In this document: piece by piece, positions 25,388 through 32,875 of the stretch | Layout of the letters: each line of letters opens with the position of its first letter | Position numbering within the stretch: the first letter of the stretch is position 1 | Assembly: GCA_937871165.1 (NCBI GenBank) | Contig: CALMXK010000187.1 | Coordinates: 1-39,256 of the forward strand | DNA length: 39,256 nucleotides | DNA from: an uncultured Actinomycetes bacterium | GTDB lineage: Bacteria; Actinomycetota; Thermoleophilia; Miltoncostaeales; Miltoncostaeaceae | Reading direction: 5' to 3' | Notes under the pieces: generated by a model | Seen by the model: only the letters and a program-made list of their open reading frames with translations | The model's database searches: none | Told to the model about the DNA's origin: nothing | Made by a program: the position numbers and the translations under genes

Positions 25388-26812
25388 TCAGCTGTCGGAA
25401 TGTTCACGGGACGCCCAATCCCGGGCAAACCGCTCCGCCTGAGTGCGGGTCCTCACCCGGCCGATGATCTGCTCCTCACGCAGTGCCCGAACAAGCGCCG
25501 CCGTCCACGGCCCGGGATCGCGGCCGACGAGCGCCAGGATCTCGCGGCCGTCGAGGAGCGGCGCGGGTGTGCCGCGTTCGGCGAGCATGATCATCTGGCG
25601 AGTCACCTGGCGCGCCACGTCCAGATGCCGCTCGATCTGCGGCGGAGTGGTCCGCGGACCGTTGGTGGCGAGTCGATCCGCACACGACAGGACGATCAAC
25701 TCCACGTCGGCCGGCGAGGTCCGGTCCAGGTAGCGCACGATCTGGCGCAACGACAAGGGCTGGCGGTGCACCATGAAGCCGAGCGCCAGATGCTCACGCA
25801 CGCACTGCGCCACCACGTCGCGAAACCGGTTGGAGGTGTTGTGACGACGGCACCACTGCGTTGCGAGCTCCGCGCCGACACGATCGTGACCGAAGAACGT
25901 CGCACGTCCTTCGGGGGTAACCGCATAGGTTTCGGGCTTGGCCATGTCGTGAAACAAACAGGCGAACATCAGCGCGTCACCGCGCGTCATCTCGTCGGCG
26001 AGCGGCTCGCGAAGCAGTGCCGCCATGGCGGCGCCGTCCGCGCGGAAGATGTCGGCCGGAGTGCGACGCATGTCGCACGCGTGGCGCACAACTTCCAAGG
26101 TGTGTCCGAGCACGTCCTTGTGGTGGTAGGGCGTCTGTTCGAGTCCACGCCCTTCCTCGAGCTGCGGGATGATGACCCCGAGGCCGCCGACCTCATCCAA
26201 GATTTCGAACCCGCGCCAGGCCATGTCCGACTTGGCGATGCGCACCATTTCGTCGAAGACCCGCTCGGTGGCCGTCGTGGCGATCGCGCCGGCATCCATC
26301 CGTGCGCGAAGTCGTGTGGGGTCGTCGATCGCAAATCCCGTTTGCAGCGCGATACGCGCCAGCCGCACGATGCGAACCGGATCGGCATGAAACGCCTGGG
26401 GGCCGACCATGCGCAGCACGCCGCGCTCCAGATCGGCCATGGCGTCGGTGGTGTTGACGAGCGCCCCGTCGGCAAGTGAGACTGCGAGCGCGTTCACCGT
26501 CAGGTCGCGCCGCGAGAGGTCCTCCGCGATGGTCGCACCCTGCAGCGGCGTGATGTCCACCTGAAACGGCAGCGACCCACCGACGATGCGCCATGCGCCG
26601 AATGCGTCCGACAGTGGAAATCGCGTGGCGTCGTAGGCACGCGCCAGACGCTTGGCGGTGCCATCGGCATTTGCGGCGATCGCGATGTCGACGTCGAGCA
26701 CCGGCGATCCGCGCAGGGTGTCACGCACCGCTCCGCCGACGATCCATGCCGGGTCGGTGATCGTCGACAGCTGCCGGCGAAGGTCGTCGAAGCGGGTGTC
26801 TACGGTGTCCAC
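25388..26812 (-). CDS. cca: CCA-adding tRNA nucleotidyltransferase
   Basis: The 474-residue class II nucleotidyltransferase adds or repairs the 3' CCA of tRNA. The head domain shows IVGGAVRDTLRG (about 23-34) and the metal motif LDVDIAI (about 38-44), then the neck motifs RRDLTVNAL (about 98-106) and RIVRLARIALQTGFAI. A C-terminal HD domain is present, with HDMAKPETY and HTLEVV, as in long actinobacterial CCA enzymes. GTG at 26812 starts 13 bases inside the 3' end of alr, so translation is coupled. A much longer open frame extends upstream but is an alr shadow. Confidence 0.92.
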   Translation of the reverse strand: MDTVDTRFDDLRRQLSTITDPAWIVGGAVRDTLRGSPVLDVDIAIAANADGTAKRLARAYDATRFPLSDAFGAWRIVGGSLPFQVDITPLQGATIAEDLSRRDLTVNALAVSLADGALVNTTDAMADLERGVLRMVGPQAFHADPVRIVRLARIALQTGFAIDDPTRLRARMDAGAIATTATERVFDEMVRIAKSDMAWRGFEILDEVGGLGVIIPQLEEGRGLEQTPYHHKDVLGHTLEVVRHACDMRRTPADIFRADGAAMAALLREPLADEMTRGDALMFACLFHDMAKPETYAVTPEGRATFFGHDRVGAELATQWCRRHNTSNRFRDVVAQCVREHLALGFMVHRQPLSLRQIVRYLDRTSPADVELIVLSCADRLATNGPRTTPPQIERHLDVARQVTRQMIMLAERGTPAPLLDGREILALVGRDPGPWTAALVRALREEQIIGRVRTRTQAERFARDWASREHSDS

Positions 26813-27912
26813 ACCCGACGAAAACGTGCGCCCACGGCGCAGGTGACCTCGTAGTTGATCGTGTCGCGCCACCGACCGAGTTCCTCGGCAAGCAGCCGCT
26901 CCTGCCCTTGCGCGCCAAGCAGGACCACCTCGTCGCCCACGCGTTCCGCGGCCTCCGGACCGAGGTCGACGGTGATCTGATCCATGGAGACCATCCCGAC
27001 CACCGGGACCCGTCGCCCACCCACGAGCACGGATGCGACGTTGGTGTACGCACGTGGGTAGCCGTCGGCGTACCCCACCGGAATCGCACCGATGAACGAT
27101 CCTCGTGCGGCCCGCCACTTGCGGCCGTAGCCGACGCTCTCGCGACCGAGAATGGGTTTGACCGAGGACAGGTACGAGGCGAGCGTCATGGCCGGACGCA
27201 GATCGTGGTCGGCCGGGTCGTCCATGAACGGCGAGCAGCCATAGACCGCGATTCCGCAGCGGACCATGTCCAGGTGCGTGTCGGGGTTGCGAAGGGTTGC
27301 TGCCGAGTTGGCCGCATGGATGATGGCCTGCGGAAACATCGCGCGAAGGGGTGCGACCATCGCGCGAAAGCGCACGAGTTGTTCCACCATGAACCCGGCG
27401 TTCTCACCGGCCCGCTCATCGGCGGTCGCGAAGTGCGTCATGAGTCCCACGACCTCGACACCACTGTCGCGCGCAGCCTGGGCGAGCTCGGCGACGGCGT
27501 CCGGGCGTGCGCCCAACCGACCCATTCCGCTGTCGAGCTTCAGATGCACGCGCCGGATCCCCGCCCGCGCCGCCGACACACATCCCTCCGGCGACCACAC
27601 GGCGATCTCACACCCGGTGGCGGCGGCCCGCCGCCATTCGTCGTCGATCAGTGGACCCCACATCAGCATGGGCGCGTCGATTCCGGCGGCGCGAAGCTCC
27701 TCCACCTCGTCCACCGCCGCCAGCCCAAGCTGGGCTGCCCCCGCCTCGATCGCGGCCCGCGCGACCGCAACCGCACCGTGGCCGTATCCGTTGGCCTTGA
27801 CGACCACCAGCATCCGGGCACCGGCTGCCGTCCGGGCGAGCACACCGACGTTGTGGCGGATCGCCGACAGATCGATACGCGCGACACTGCGCACTTTGGT
27901 CTCGCCGGTCAC
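26800..27912 (-). CDS. alr: Alanine racemase
   Basis: The 370-residue pyridoxal-phosphate enzyme makes D-alanine for peptidoglycan. Lys39 in VVKANGYGHGA is the cofactor-binding lysine. The substrate and cofactor motifs HLKLDSGMGRLG, VGLMTHFATAD and HAANSAA follow in the fold-type III barrel, and the tyrosine-bearing segment is VGYADGYPR. The GTG at 27912 overlaps the nnr stop as GTGA, and the family's usual N-terminal segment (ARIDLSAIRHNV) begins 11 residues later. Long open frame upstream is a shadow of nnr. The peptidoglycan hydrolase and GlmS/GlmM genes elsewhere in the window act on the same polymer. Confidence 0.94.
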   Translation of the reverse strand: MTGETKVRSVARIDLSAIRHNVGVLARTAAGARMLVVVKANGYGHGAVAVARAAIEAGAAQLGLAAVDEVEELRAAGIDAPMLMWGPLIDDEWRRAAATGCEIAVWSPEGCVSAARAGIRRVHLKLDSGMGRLGARPDAVAELAQAARDSGVEVVGLMTHFATADERAGENAGFMVEQLVRFRAMVAPLRAMFPQAIIHAANSAATLRNPDTHLDMVRCGIAVYGCSPFMDDPADHDLRPAMTLASYLSSVKPILGRESVGYGRKWRAARGSFIGAIPVGYADGYPRAYTNVASVLVGGRRVPVVGMVSMDQITVDLGPEAAERVGDEVVLLGAQGQERLLAEELGRWRDTINYEVTCAVGARFRRVWTP

Positions 27913-29438
27913 TCGCTGATCGCCTCCGGAAGGTGCTCGACAAGGTCGCCGGCCAGTGTGCCATCTCCGTGCCCAGCGAGGACCCCGGCGCGCGAGTGCA
28001 CGCGCACAGCCGTCGCGGCGGCGGTCAACGGGTCCATCCCTTTCGCGAGCATGCTCGCGACGATTCCGGTCAGCACGTCGCCACTGCCCGCCGTCGCAAG
28101 CGCCGAGGTTCCGATGGCGTCGATGCAGACGACCCCGGTGGTGTCGGCGATGATCGCCCCCGGCCCCTTCAGGATGGCCACGCCACCAGCAAGCTTTGCC
28201 AGTGACCGTGCGCTCGCCAACCGCTGCGCGTCCACCTGCGTGCGATCGCAGTCGAGCAGCCGGGCCGCTTCGCCGGAGTGCGGCGTGATGACGATCGGTG
28301 CGTTGCGCCGCTTCAGCCATCCCGGACGGGCGCCCAGATGCCACAACCCGTCGGCATCGACGACGCACGGCAGGTCGGTTTGATCGATCACCTGGCGGAC
28401 GAACGCGCTGGTGCGCGGGTCCCGACCGATGCCGGGGCCGATCGCGATCGCCGCCACCCGACGTGCCTGTGCGAGCACGGCGTCGAGCGACGCGATCCCG
28501 AACACGCCGTCATGGTCGGGAACAGGCGTGGCCATCACCTCGACGACCTGCTCGGCAAACAGCGACTGCACCTGCGACGGGACGGCCGCCACGGTCAGTC
28601 CGCCGCCGCATCGAAGCGTCGCACGAGCGGTGAGCGCCCCGGCGCCGGTCATACCCGGCGACCCGGCGATCACCAGTACGGCACCCGCCGTGTACTTGTT
28701 TGCACTGTCGCCCTTTGGCGGAGCCGGAGCGGCGTGTTCGCCGAGAAGCCACCCGGCGGCCCGCGAGCGGACCGCACGTGGAATGCCGATGTCCTGGACG
28801 ACGATCTCGCCCGCGTGCGCCCGAGCCGGTTCGACGTGGAGCCCGATCTTGTCGCCGTGGAAGGTCACGGTCATCTCTGCGACGACCGCCGCACCCGCCA
28901 CGACACCCGTGTCGGCGTCGATCCCGGACGGCACGTCGATGGCGACGATCGGACCGGTGGCGTGGTTCATCATCGCGATCGTCGAGGCCACCGGCTCACG
29001 TGGTGCGCCCCGGGATCCGATTCCAAGCAGCGCATCGACGATGAGACGATCGCCCTCGAGCATCGCCGGTGTGAGGGTGCGCGCCTTGAGTCCGATGCTG
29101 TGGGCGATCGTGGCCATCGTCGTCGCGTCGGCCGTCTGCGGGCGCACACCACGAGGTGCGGCGATCTGCACGTCCCAGCCGGCGTCGGCCAGGATCCGCG
29201 CGACGACGTACCCGTCGCCACCGTTGTTGCCCGCTCCGCACACGACCGTCGCGGCGCCGGTGGGGTACCGCGCCATGATGTGCGCGGCCGCGCCCACCCC
29301 GGCCCGTTCCATCAGGACGATGGACGGGATGTGGTGGCGTGCGCTCGCACGGCGATCTGCCTGCGCGAGCGCCTCGACCCCGAACAGCGCCGTGGCGCGG
29401 GCGACCGGGGATACGTCACTGGACTCGGCGGTGCTCAC
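27909..29438 (-). CDS. nnr: Bifunctional NAD(P)H-hydrate epimerase / ADP-dependent NAD(P)H-hydrate dehydratase
   Basis: The 509-residue repair enzyme restores hydrated NADH and NADPH. The N-terminal YjeF_N epimerase domain (about 20-225) contains VCGAGNNGGDGYVVAR and AIDVPSGIDADTG. The C-terminal ribokinase-like dehydratase domain (about 235-505) contains VLVIAGSPGMTGAGALTAR, TPHSGEAARLL, ILKGPGAIIAD and the ATP/ADP site TAGSGDVLTGIVASMLA. The GTG at 29438 is preferred over an upstream ATG because TACAAT lies six bases before it. It sits between acpS and alr, a common actinobacterial arrangement. Confidence 0.93.
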   Translation of the reverse strand: MSTAESSDVSPVARATALFGVEALAQADRRASARHHIPSIVLMERAGVGAAAHIMARYPTGAATVVCGAGNNGGDGYVVARILADAGWDVQIAAPRGVRPQTADATTMATIAHSIGLKARTLTPAMLEGDRLIVDALLGIGSRGAPREPVASTIAMMNHATGPIVAIDVPSGIDADTGVVAGAAVVAEMTVTFHGDKIGLHVEPARAHAGEIVVQDIGIPRAVRSRAAGWLLGEHAAPAPPKGDSANKYTAGAVLVIAGSPGMTGAGALTARATLRCGGGLTVAAVPSQVQSLFAEQVVEVMATPVPDHDGVFGIASLDAVLAQARRVAAIAIGPGIGRDPRTSAFVRQVIDQTDLPCVVDADGLWHLGARPGWLKRRNAPIVITPHSGEAARLLDCDRTQVDAQRLASARSLAKLAGGVAILKGPGAIIADTTGVVCIDAIGTSALATAGSGDVLTGIVASMLAKGMDPLTAAATAVRVHSRAGVLAGHGDGTLAGDLVEHLPEAISE

Positions 29439-29444
29439 CTGCCG

Positions 29445-29450
29445 ATTGTA
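29445..29450 (-). promoter_or_regulatory. -10 hexamer TACAAT before nnr
   Basis: TACAAT on the minus strand ends six bases before the GTG at 29438, so the transcript is probably leaderless. Ten bases (TACAATCGGC) are shared with the zur promoter. Confidence 0.6.
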
Positions 29451-29488
29451 GTGGCCGGTCCGATCGCCGGACGGCACGGGTCGCACCC

Positions 29489-29887
29489 TCAGTCTGGCCA
29501 GGTGATGTTGGGGCTGGGCTCACCCTCGCCCTCTGCAATGGCCACTGCCACGGCAACGCCGCGGCTGTGGGTGATCGACAGTGTGATGCGGGTCACGCCA
29601 CGTGCCGCAGCCCACTCTGCATAGTGGCCGTGCAGTGCCACCGTCGGAGCGCCTCGACCGCGCACCACCTCGACTTCACGCCACCGGGTCATCCCGCGTC
29701 CGAGTGCCTTGCCAACGGCTTCCTTCGCGGCAAAGCGCGCCGCGTAGTGCTGCGGAGGAAATGGCTTGGCGGCGCAGTAAGCCGATTCGGCCTGTGTGAA
29801 GCACCGTTCGGCCAAGCGGGGCTGGCGCTTCAGGGAGGTCTCGAACCGATCGATCTCGATCACATCGATGCCGACTCCGACGATCAT
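29489..29887 (-). CDS. acpS: Holo-[acyl-carrier-protein] synthase
   Basis: The 132-residue phosphopantetheinyl transferase activates acyl carrier protein for fatty-acid synthesis. The metal-binding N-terminal motif GVGIDVIEIDRF is at residues 4-15 and the catalytic FAAKEAVGKALG at about 52-63; SITHSRGVAVAVAI near 103-116 is the last conserved strand. Length is normal. Its ATG overlaps the stop of the upstream SpeE-like gene (ATGA), so it is translationally coupled to it. nnr follows 51 bases later with its own promoter. Confidence 0.93.
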   Translation of the reverse strand: MIVGVGIDVIEIDRFETSLKRQPRLAERCFTQAESAYCAAKPFPPQHYAARFAAKEAVGKALGRGMTRWREVEVVRGRGAPTVALHGHYAEWAAARGVTRITLSITHSRGVAVAVAIAEGEGEPSPNITWPD

Positions 29888-30786
29888 GCGGTGTCCTTGG
29901 GTTGGGGGCGCCAGACGCGCCCGAAGAGGTCGCCGAGGCGAGCGAGTTCGTGGTCTGGCTCCACGCTGTCGTCAAGCGGCGCGGCGTCCCCGACCCACCG
30001 CACCAGCGGGCGGCCGGAGAGCACCTGCCACGGGTCGTCGTCGCGCACGCTGTGGCGGGCGACGATCTCGGCGGGGATCGACCGGTCACTCGCGGCGATC
30101 ACGAAGTTGCCCGCGCTGTCGCCGCCGATGACCGCGGCGTCGGCCATGACGATCACGTCGGCGTACTTGGCGCGCAGCGTTGCGACCACCGCCGTGGCAT
30201 AACCGTTCGGCGGGATGTCGATGAGATTGATGATGTGAACCCCCTCGGGGCGAAGCACGCGCCGTGCGCCGACGACGAACTGCGAAGTCACGAGCGCGTG
30301 TGGCACCACGAGCCCCATGAACGCGTCCACCACCACGATGTCGAGCGAGGCGTCGGGCAGCCGTTGCATGACCGCGCGCCCGTCGCCGACCTCCACGCGA
30401 AGGCGCGGGCCCTGCACGAGCCCCAGATACCGTTCGGCCGTCGCGATGACCCCGGGGTCGAGTTCGGCCACCAGCGCCCGCAGATCGCGGCGTGTGGCGT
30501 CCAGATAGCGCATCACGGCACACGGCCCGCCACCGATCTGAAACGCCGACAGCGCCCGCCGTCGCGGATGCATCACGTCGATCACGCTCGCCAGATGCCG
30601 CTGGTACTCGAATCCCAGGCGTTCCGGGTGGGCGATGTCGATGTAGCTCGACTCGACACCGTCTTGAAGAACGAGCCGCCCGCCGACGTTGCGGGGGTCG
30701 CCGACGATCTCGATCACTACCTGTTCGACCGGAATGGGGTGGGCGGGAAGATCCGGCAGCGCGTTGGTGTTTGCCGCCTTCGACAC
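29884..30786 (-). CDS. Spermidine synthase-like methyltransferase-fold protein
   Basis: The 300-residue protein has the SpeE-type Rossmann fold: QIGGGPCAVMRYL (83-95), the acidic end of strand two in AELDPGV (107-113), and VVVDAFMGLVVP with Asp154. True spermidine synthases usually read GGGDGG and have further substrate aspartates; here the loop is GGGPCA, so aminopropyl transfer is doubtful. The function may be another SAM-dependent transfer. Actinobacteria often carry such SpeE-like proteins of unknown role. GTG at 30786 has TAACGT six bases upstream. It begins the co-directional acpS-nnr-alr-cca block and diverges from the MFS gene. Confidence 0.82.
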   Translation of the reverse strand: MSKAANTNALPDLPAHPIPVEQVVIEIVGDPRNVGGRLVLQDGVESSYIDIAHPERLGFEYQRHLASVIDVMHPRRRALSAFQIGGGPCAVMRYLDATRRDLRALVAELDPGVIATAERYLGLVQGPRLRVEVGDGRAVMQRLPDASLDIVVVDAFMGLVVPHALVTSQFVVGARRVLRPEGVHIINLIDIPPNGYATAVVATLRAKYADVIVMADAAVIGGDSAGNFVIAASDRSIPAEIVARHSVRDDDPWQVLSGRPLVRWVGDAAPLDDSVEPDHELARLGDLFGRVWRPQPKDTA

Positions 30787-30792
30787 GCGCCT

Positions 30793-30798
30793 ACGTTA
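30793..30798 (-). promoter_or_regulatory. -10 hexamer TAACGT before SpeE-like gene
   Basis: TAACGT on the minus strand ends six bases before the GTG at 30786; leaderless transcription is predicted. Confidence 0.45.
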
Positions 30799-30880
30799 CC
30801 GATCCATATGCGTCGCGGCGGCCGCTGAGCCACAGTGAAACCTGCGTACGCTGCCAGCCGCGTGCAGTCGCCACGATCGC

Positions 30881-30886
30881 TAGCGT
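30881..30886 (+). promoter_or_regulatory. -10 hexamer TAGCGT before MFS gene
   Basis: TAGCGT ends seven bases before the ATG at 30894, again consistent with little or no leader. It and the TAACGT element on the other strand form a divergent promoter pair. Confidence 0.4.
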
Positions 30887-30893
30887 GCAGTGA

Positions 30894-32141
30894 ATGCGCC
30901 CCGGACGAATCCACTACGCCTGGGTCGTGGCCGCCGTCACATTCCTCGCCTTGCTCGCGTCGGCGGGGTTTCGGTCCACCGTCGGCCTGTTCATCGTCCC
31001 GTTCGAGGCCGACTTCGGATGGACCCGCGACCAGGTGTCGCTCGCCATCTCGATCAATCTGGTCTGTTACGGACTGATGGCGCCGTTCTCAGCCGCGATC
31101 GTCAACCGGTTCGGCGCCAGGCGAATGATGATCGTGTCGCTAGCCGTCGTGGCGGCCGGAGCCGGGCTCACAACCACGATGACGGCCGTTTGGCAGCTGG
31201 ACGCACTGTGGGGAGTCGCGATCGGCAGCGCGACCGGCGCGATCTCGATCCCGCTGTCGGCCATCGTCGCGACCCGCTGGTTCACCCGGTACCGGGGCCT
31301 TGTGACCGGGCTGCTCGCGGCGAGTTTTGCAACGGGCAACTTGATCTTCCTGCCGCTGCTCGCGTGGATCACAACCGCGCATGGGTGGCGTTCGGCGGTC
31401 TGGGTGGTCACCATCTGCGCTGCCGCCATGATCCCGCTCGTGGCGCTGCTCATGCGCGACCACCCCGCGGATGTCGGGCTCGCTCCATATGGCGGCGAGG
31501 TCGAGGCGGCCGCGCCGGTCCGCCATGGCAATCCCTTTCGGGCCCCCTTCACCGTCCTGAAACGCGCAGTGCGGGTGCGCGACTTCTGGCTGCTTGCCGG
31601 CACCTTCTTCATCTGCGGATGGACGACCAACGGCGCGGTGCAGACCCACTTCGTACCGGCGGCCCATGACCACGGCATCAGTGAGGTCAGCGCGGCCAGT
31701 GTGCTCGCGGTGATCGGCGTGTTCGACATCCTCGGCAGCACCGCCTCGGGATGGCTCACTGATCGAGTCGATCCGCGCAGGCTGCTGTTTGTGTACTACG
31801 CGCTGCGCGGCCTGTCACTGGCAGCCCTGCCGCTGTTTCTCGAGACCGGCCACGCGGCGCTCATCGCCTTCGCCGTGGTCTACGGCCTCGACTGGGTCGC
31901 GACAGTACCGCCGACGGTGATCCTCACACACCGCGCGTTTGGCCCCGACGCGGGGGTGGTGTTCGGGTGGATCTTCTGCTCGCACATGTTGGGTGGCGCC
32001 GCGGCCGCATGGTTGGCCGGGTACATGCGCGTGGTCTCCGACGACTACTTCGTCGCCTTCGTCGGAGGCGGCATCCTCGCCGTCCTGGCGGCGTTTGGGT
32101 CCCTCGCGATCGTCGGCCGACCACGGGTTGCACACACGTGA
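30894..32141 (+). CDS. Major facilitator superfamily transporter
   Basis: The 415-residue membrane protein has about 12 hydrophobic segments in two halves with a central charged loop near residues 195-225. The loop after segment 2 reads NRFGARRMM (about 72-80), the MFS motif A region, and the second half repeats it as GWLTDRVDPRRLL. The start RIHYAWVVAAVTFLALLASAGFR is typical of the OFA/monocarboxylate-like branch, so an organic acid is a reasonable but unproven substrate. No ribosome site is seen; the -10 hexamer just upstream supports leaderless translation from ATG 30894. Confidence 0.87.
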   Translation: MRPGRIHYAWVVAAVTFLALLASAGFRSTVGLFIVPFEADFGWTRDQVSLAISINLVCYGLMAPFSAAIVNRFGARRMMIVSLAVVAAGAGLTTTMTAVWQLDALWGVAIGSATGAISIPLSAIVATRWFTRYRGLVTGLLAASFATGNLIFLPLLAWITTAHGWRSAVWVVTICAAAMIPLVALLMRDHPADVGLAPYGGEVEAAAPVRHGNPFRAPFTVLKRAVRVRDFWLLAGTFFICGWTTNGAVQTHFVPAAHDHGISEVSAASVLAVIGVFDILGSTASGWLTDRVDPRRLLFVYYALRGLSLAALPLFLETGHAALIAFAVVYGLDWVATVPPTVILTHRAFGPDAGVVFGWIFCSHMLGGAAAAWLAGYMRVVSDDYFVAFVGGGILAVLAAFGSLAIVGRPRVAHT

Positions 32142-32164
32142 AAATCAGGGCTCAAGTGTTCGAG

Positions 32165-32186
32165 GGCATCTGCCGATAGGGATGCC
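32165..32186 (+). terminator. Hairpin between MFS gene and small secreted protein gene
   Basis: GGCATC (32165-32170) pairs with GATGCC (32181-32186) across a 10-base loop, 23 bases after the MFS stop. It is a modest stem without a T-run and could be a terminator or part of the next gene's control region. Confidence 0.3.
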
Positions 32187-32245
32187 AGAACTGCTTGTCA
32201 GGGAGTGTGCCGGTCATGGATGACGGGTACCAGGAAGGATCAGGG

Positions 32246-32500
32246 ATGAAACTCGCCAAGCTCATCGTCGGGATGGCCGCCGCAGCCGTGCTCGGCACAT
32301 CGAGTGCCGTCGCCGCGCCCAAGCAGGCGCCGGTTGAACGCAGCGCGTCCCCCGCCGCAATCAATGCGTTGCGTCAGGTGCCGACAAAACCCAGCCGTGT
32401 CGCGACGCCGCCCAAGGCGGCCCGTGCGGTCGTCACCCCGGTGTCACGCGGCGCCGTATGGCTGCCGAAGATCCGCTCCAAGTCGGCGAAGCTCCGCTAG
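32246..32500 (+). CDS. Small secreted basic protein, unknown
   Basis: The 84-residue product begins at ATG 32246 with AGGAAGGA (32232-32239) six bases upstream, the best ribosome site nearby; an upstream in-frame ATG at 32195 lacks one. Residues 1-25 form a signal peptide (MKLAKLIVG..., ending SSAVAA). The mature part of about 59 residues is rich in Lys, Arg, Pro and Ala, has no cysteine or acidic cluster, and ends IRSKSAKLR. I recognise no family. Its stop shares CTAG with the stop of the convergent arsC-like gene. It may be a cell-wall or DNA-associated basic peptide, which is speculation. Confidence 0.6.
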   Translation: MKLAKLIVGMAAAAVLGTSSAVAAPKQAPVERSASPAAINALRQVPTKPSRVATPPKAARAVVTPVSRGAVWLPKIRSKSAKLR

Positions 32501-32853
32501 TCGGACAAAAACTCGCGCACGCGATCTTTCGGGCGACCGATGATCGCGTGTGCGCCACGCACGACGATCGGTCGCTGAAGCAGCATCTTGCGTTTGAGCA
32601 AGAGTTCGACGATCTGTTCGTCGGTCTCGACGTCCGCCTCGGTCAGCCCGAGCTTCTTGAACTGGCTGTCGCGGCGCACGAGCAGCGTGGCCGGATCCTC
32701 GACGTGTTCCACAAGCCAGGTGAGCGCCTCCCGGTCGGGGGGCGTCTTCTGGTACAGAATGATCTCGGGTGTGATCCCGAGTTCCTCGGCAACGCGCACG
32801 GCGTTGCTTGAGGATCCTCAACCGGGGTAGTGATAGATCCTGACGTCGTCCAT
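32497..32853 (-). CDS. Selenocysteine-containing arsenate reductase-like (ArsC/Spx family) protein
   Basis: Read through an in-frame TGA, the gene gives 118 residues of thioredoxin-fold ArsC type. Codon 12 is TGA (32820-32818), where plasmid R773 ArsC has catalytic Cys12; the context is IYHYPG-U-GSSSN against IYHNPAC in R773. His8, Arg60, Arg94 (QRPIVV) and Arg107 (GRPKD) sit at R773 numbering without a gap. Upstream frame starts at ATG 32853 with TAATCT seven bases before it. A hairpin right after the TGA fits a bacterial SECIS. The predicted role is thiol/selenol-dependent reduction, possibly of arsenate. A TGC/TGT-to-TGA mutation or sequencing error is the alternative. Ignoring the TGA, a caller would start at GTG 32799 and lose the active site. 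Confidence 0.82.
32784..32817 (-). promoter_or_regulatory. Candidate bacterial SECIS element
   Basis: Immediately 3' of the TGA in the mRNA, GCAACGC (32807-32801) pairs perfectly with GCGUUGC (32795-32789) around the five-base loop CGUGC. A lower stem CCUC (32813-32810) with GAGG (32787-32784) continues it past a small internal loop. There are 17 bases between UGA and apical loop, and G is the second loop base. From memory, the bacterial SECIS model asks for about 16-37 bases and a G in the first two loop positions, so both rules are met. Confidence 0.7.
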
Positions 32854-32860
32854 ACGGCGC

Positions 32861-32866
32861 AGATTA
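32861..32866 (-). promoter_or_regulatory. -10 hexamer TAATCT before arsC-like gene
   Basis: TAATCT on the minus strand ends seven bases before the ATG at 32853. It shows that the reading frame upstream of the TGA has its own start signals, placed in the 22-base gap after glmS. Confidence 0.5.
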
Positions 32867-32875
32867 CCGTTCCGG

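Noticed and set aside
24800..26479. 559-residue plus-strand open frame
   Set aside because: Antisense to the adenosyltransferase and cca genes, which both have complete family motifs.
32497..32853. arsC as a plain pseudogene
   Set aside because: The only disruption is a TGA exactly at the catalytic Cys codon, followed by a SECIS-like hairpin, with all other active-site residues kept. Kept as the alternative to be excluded with reads.
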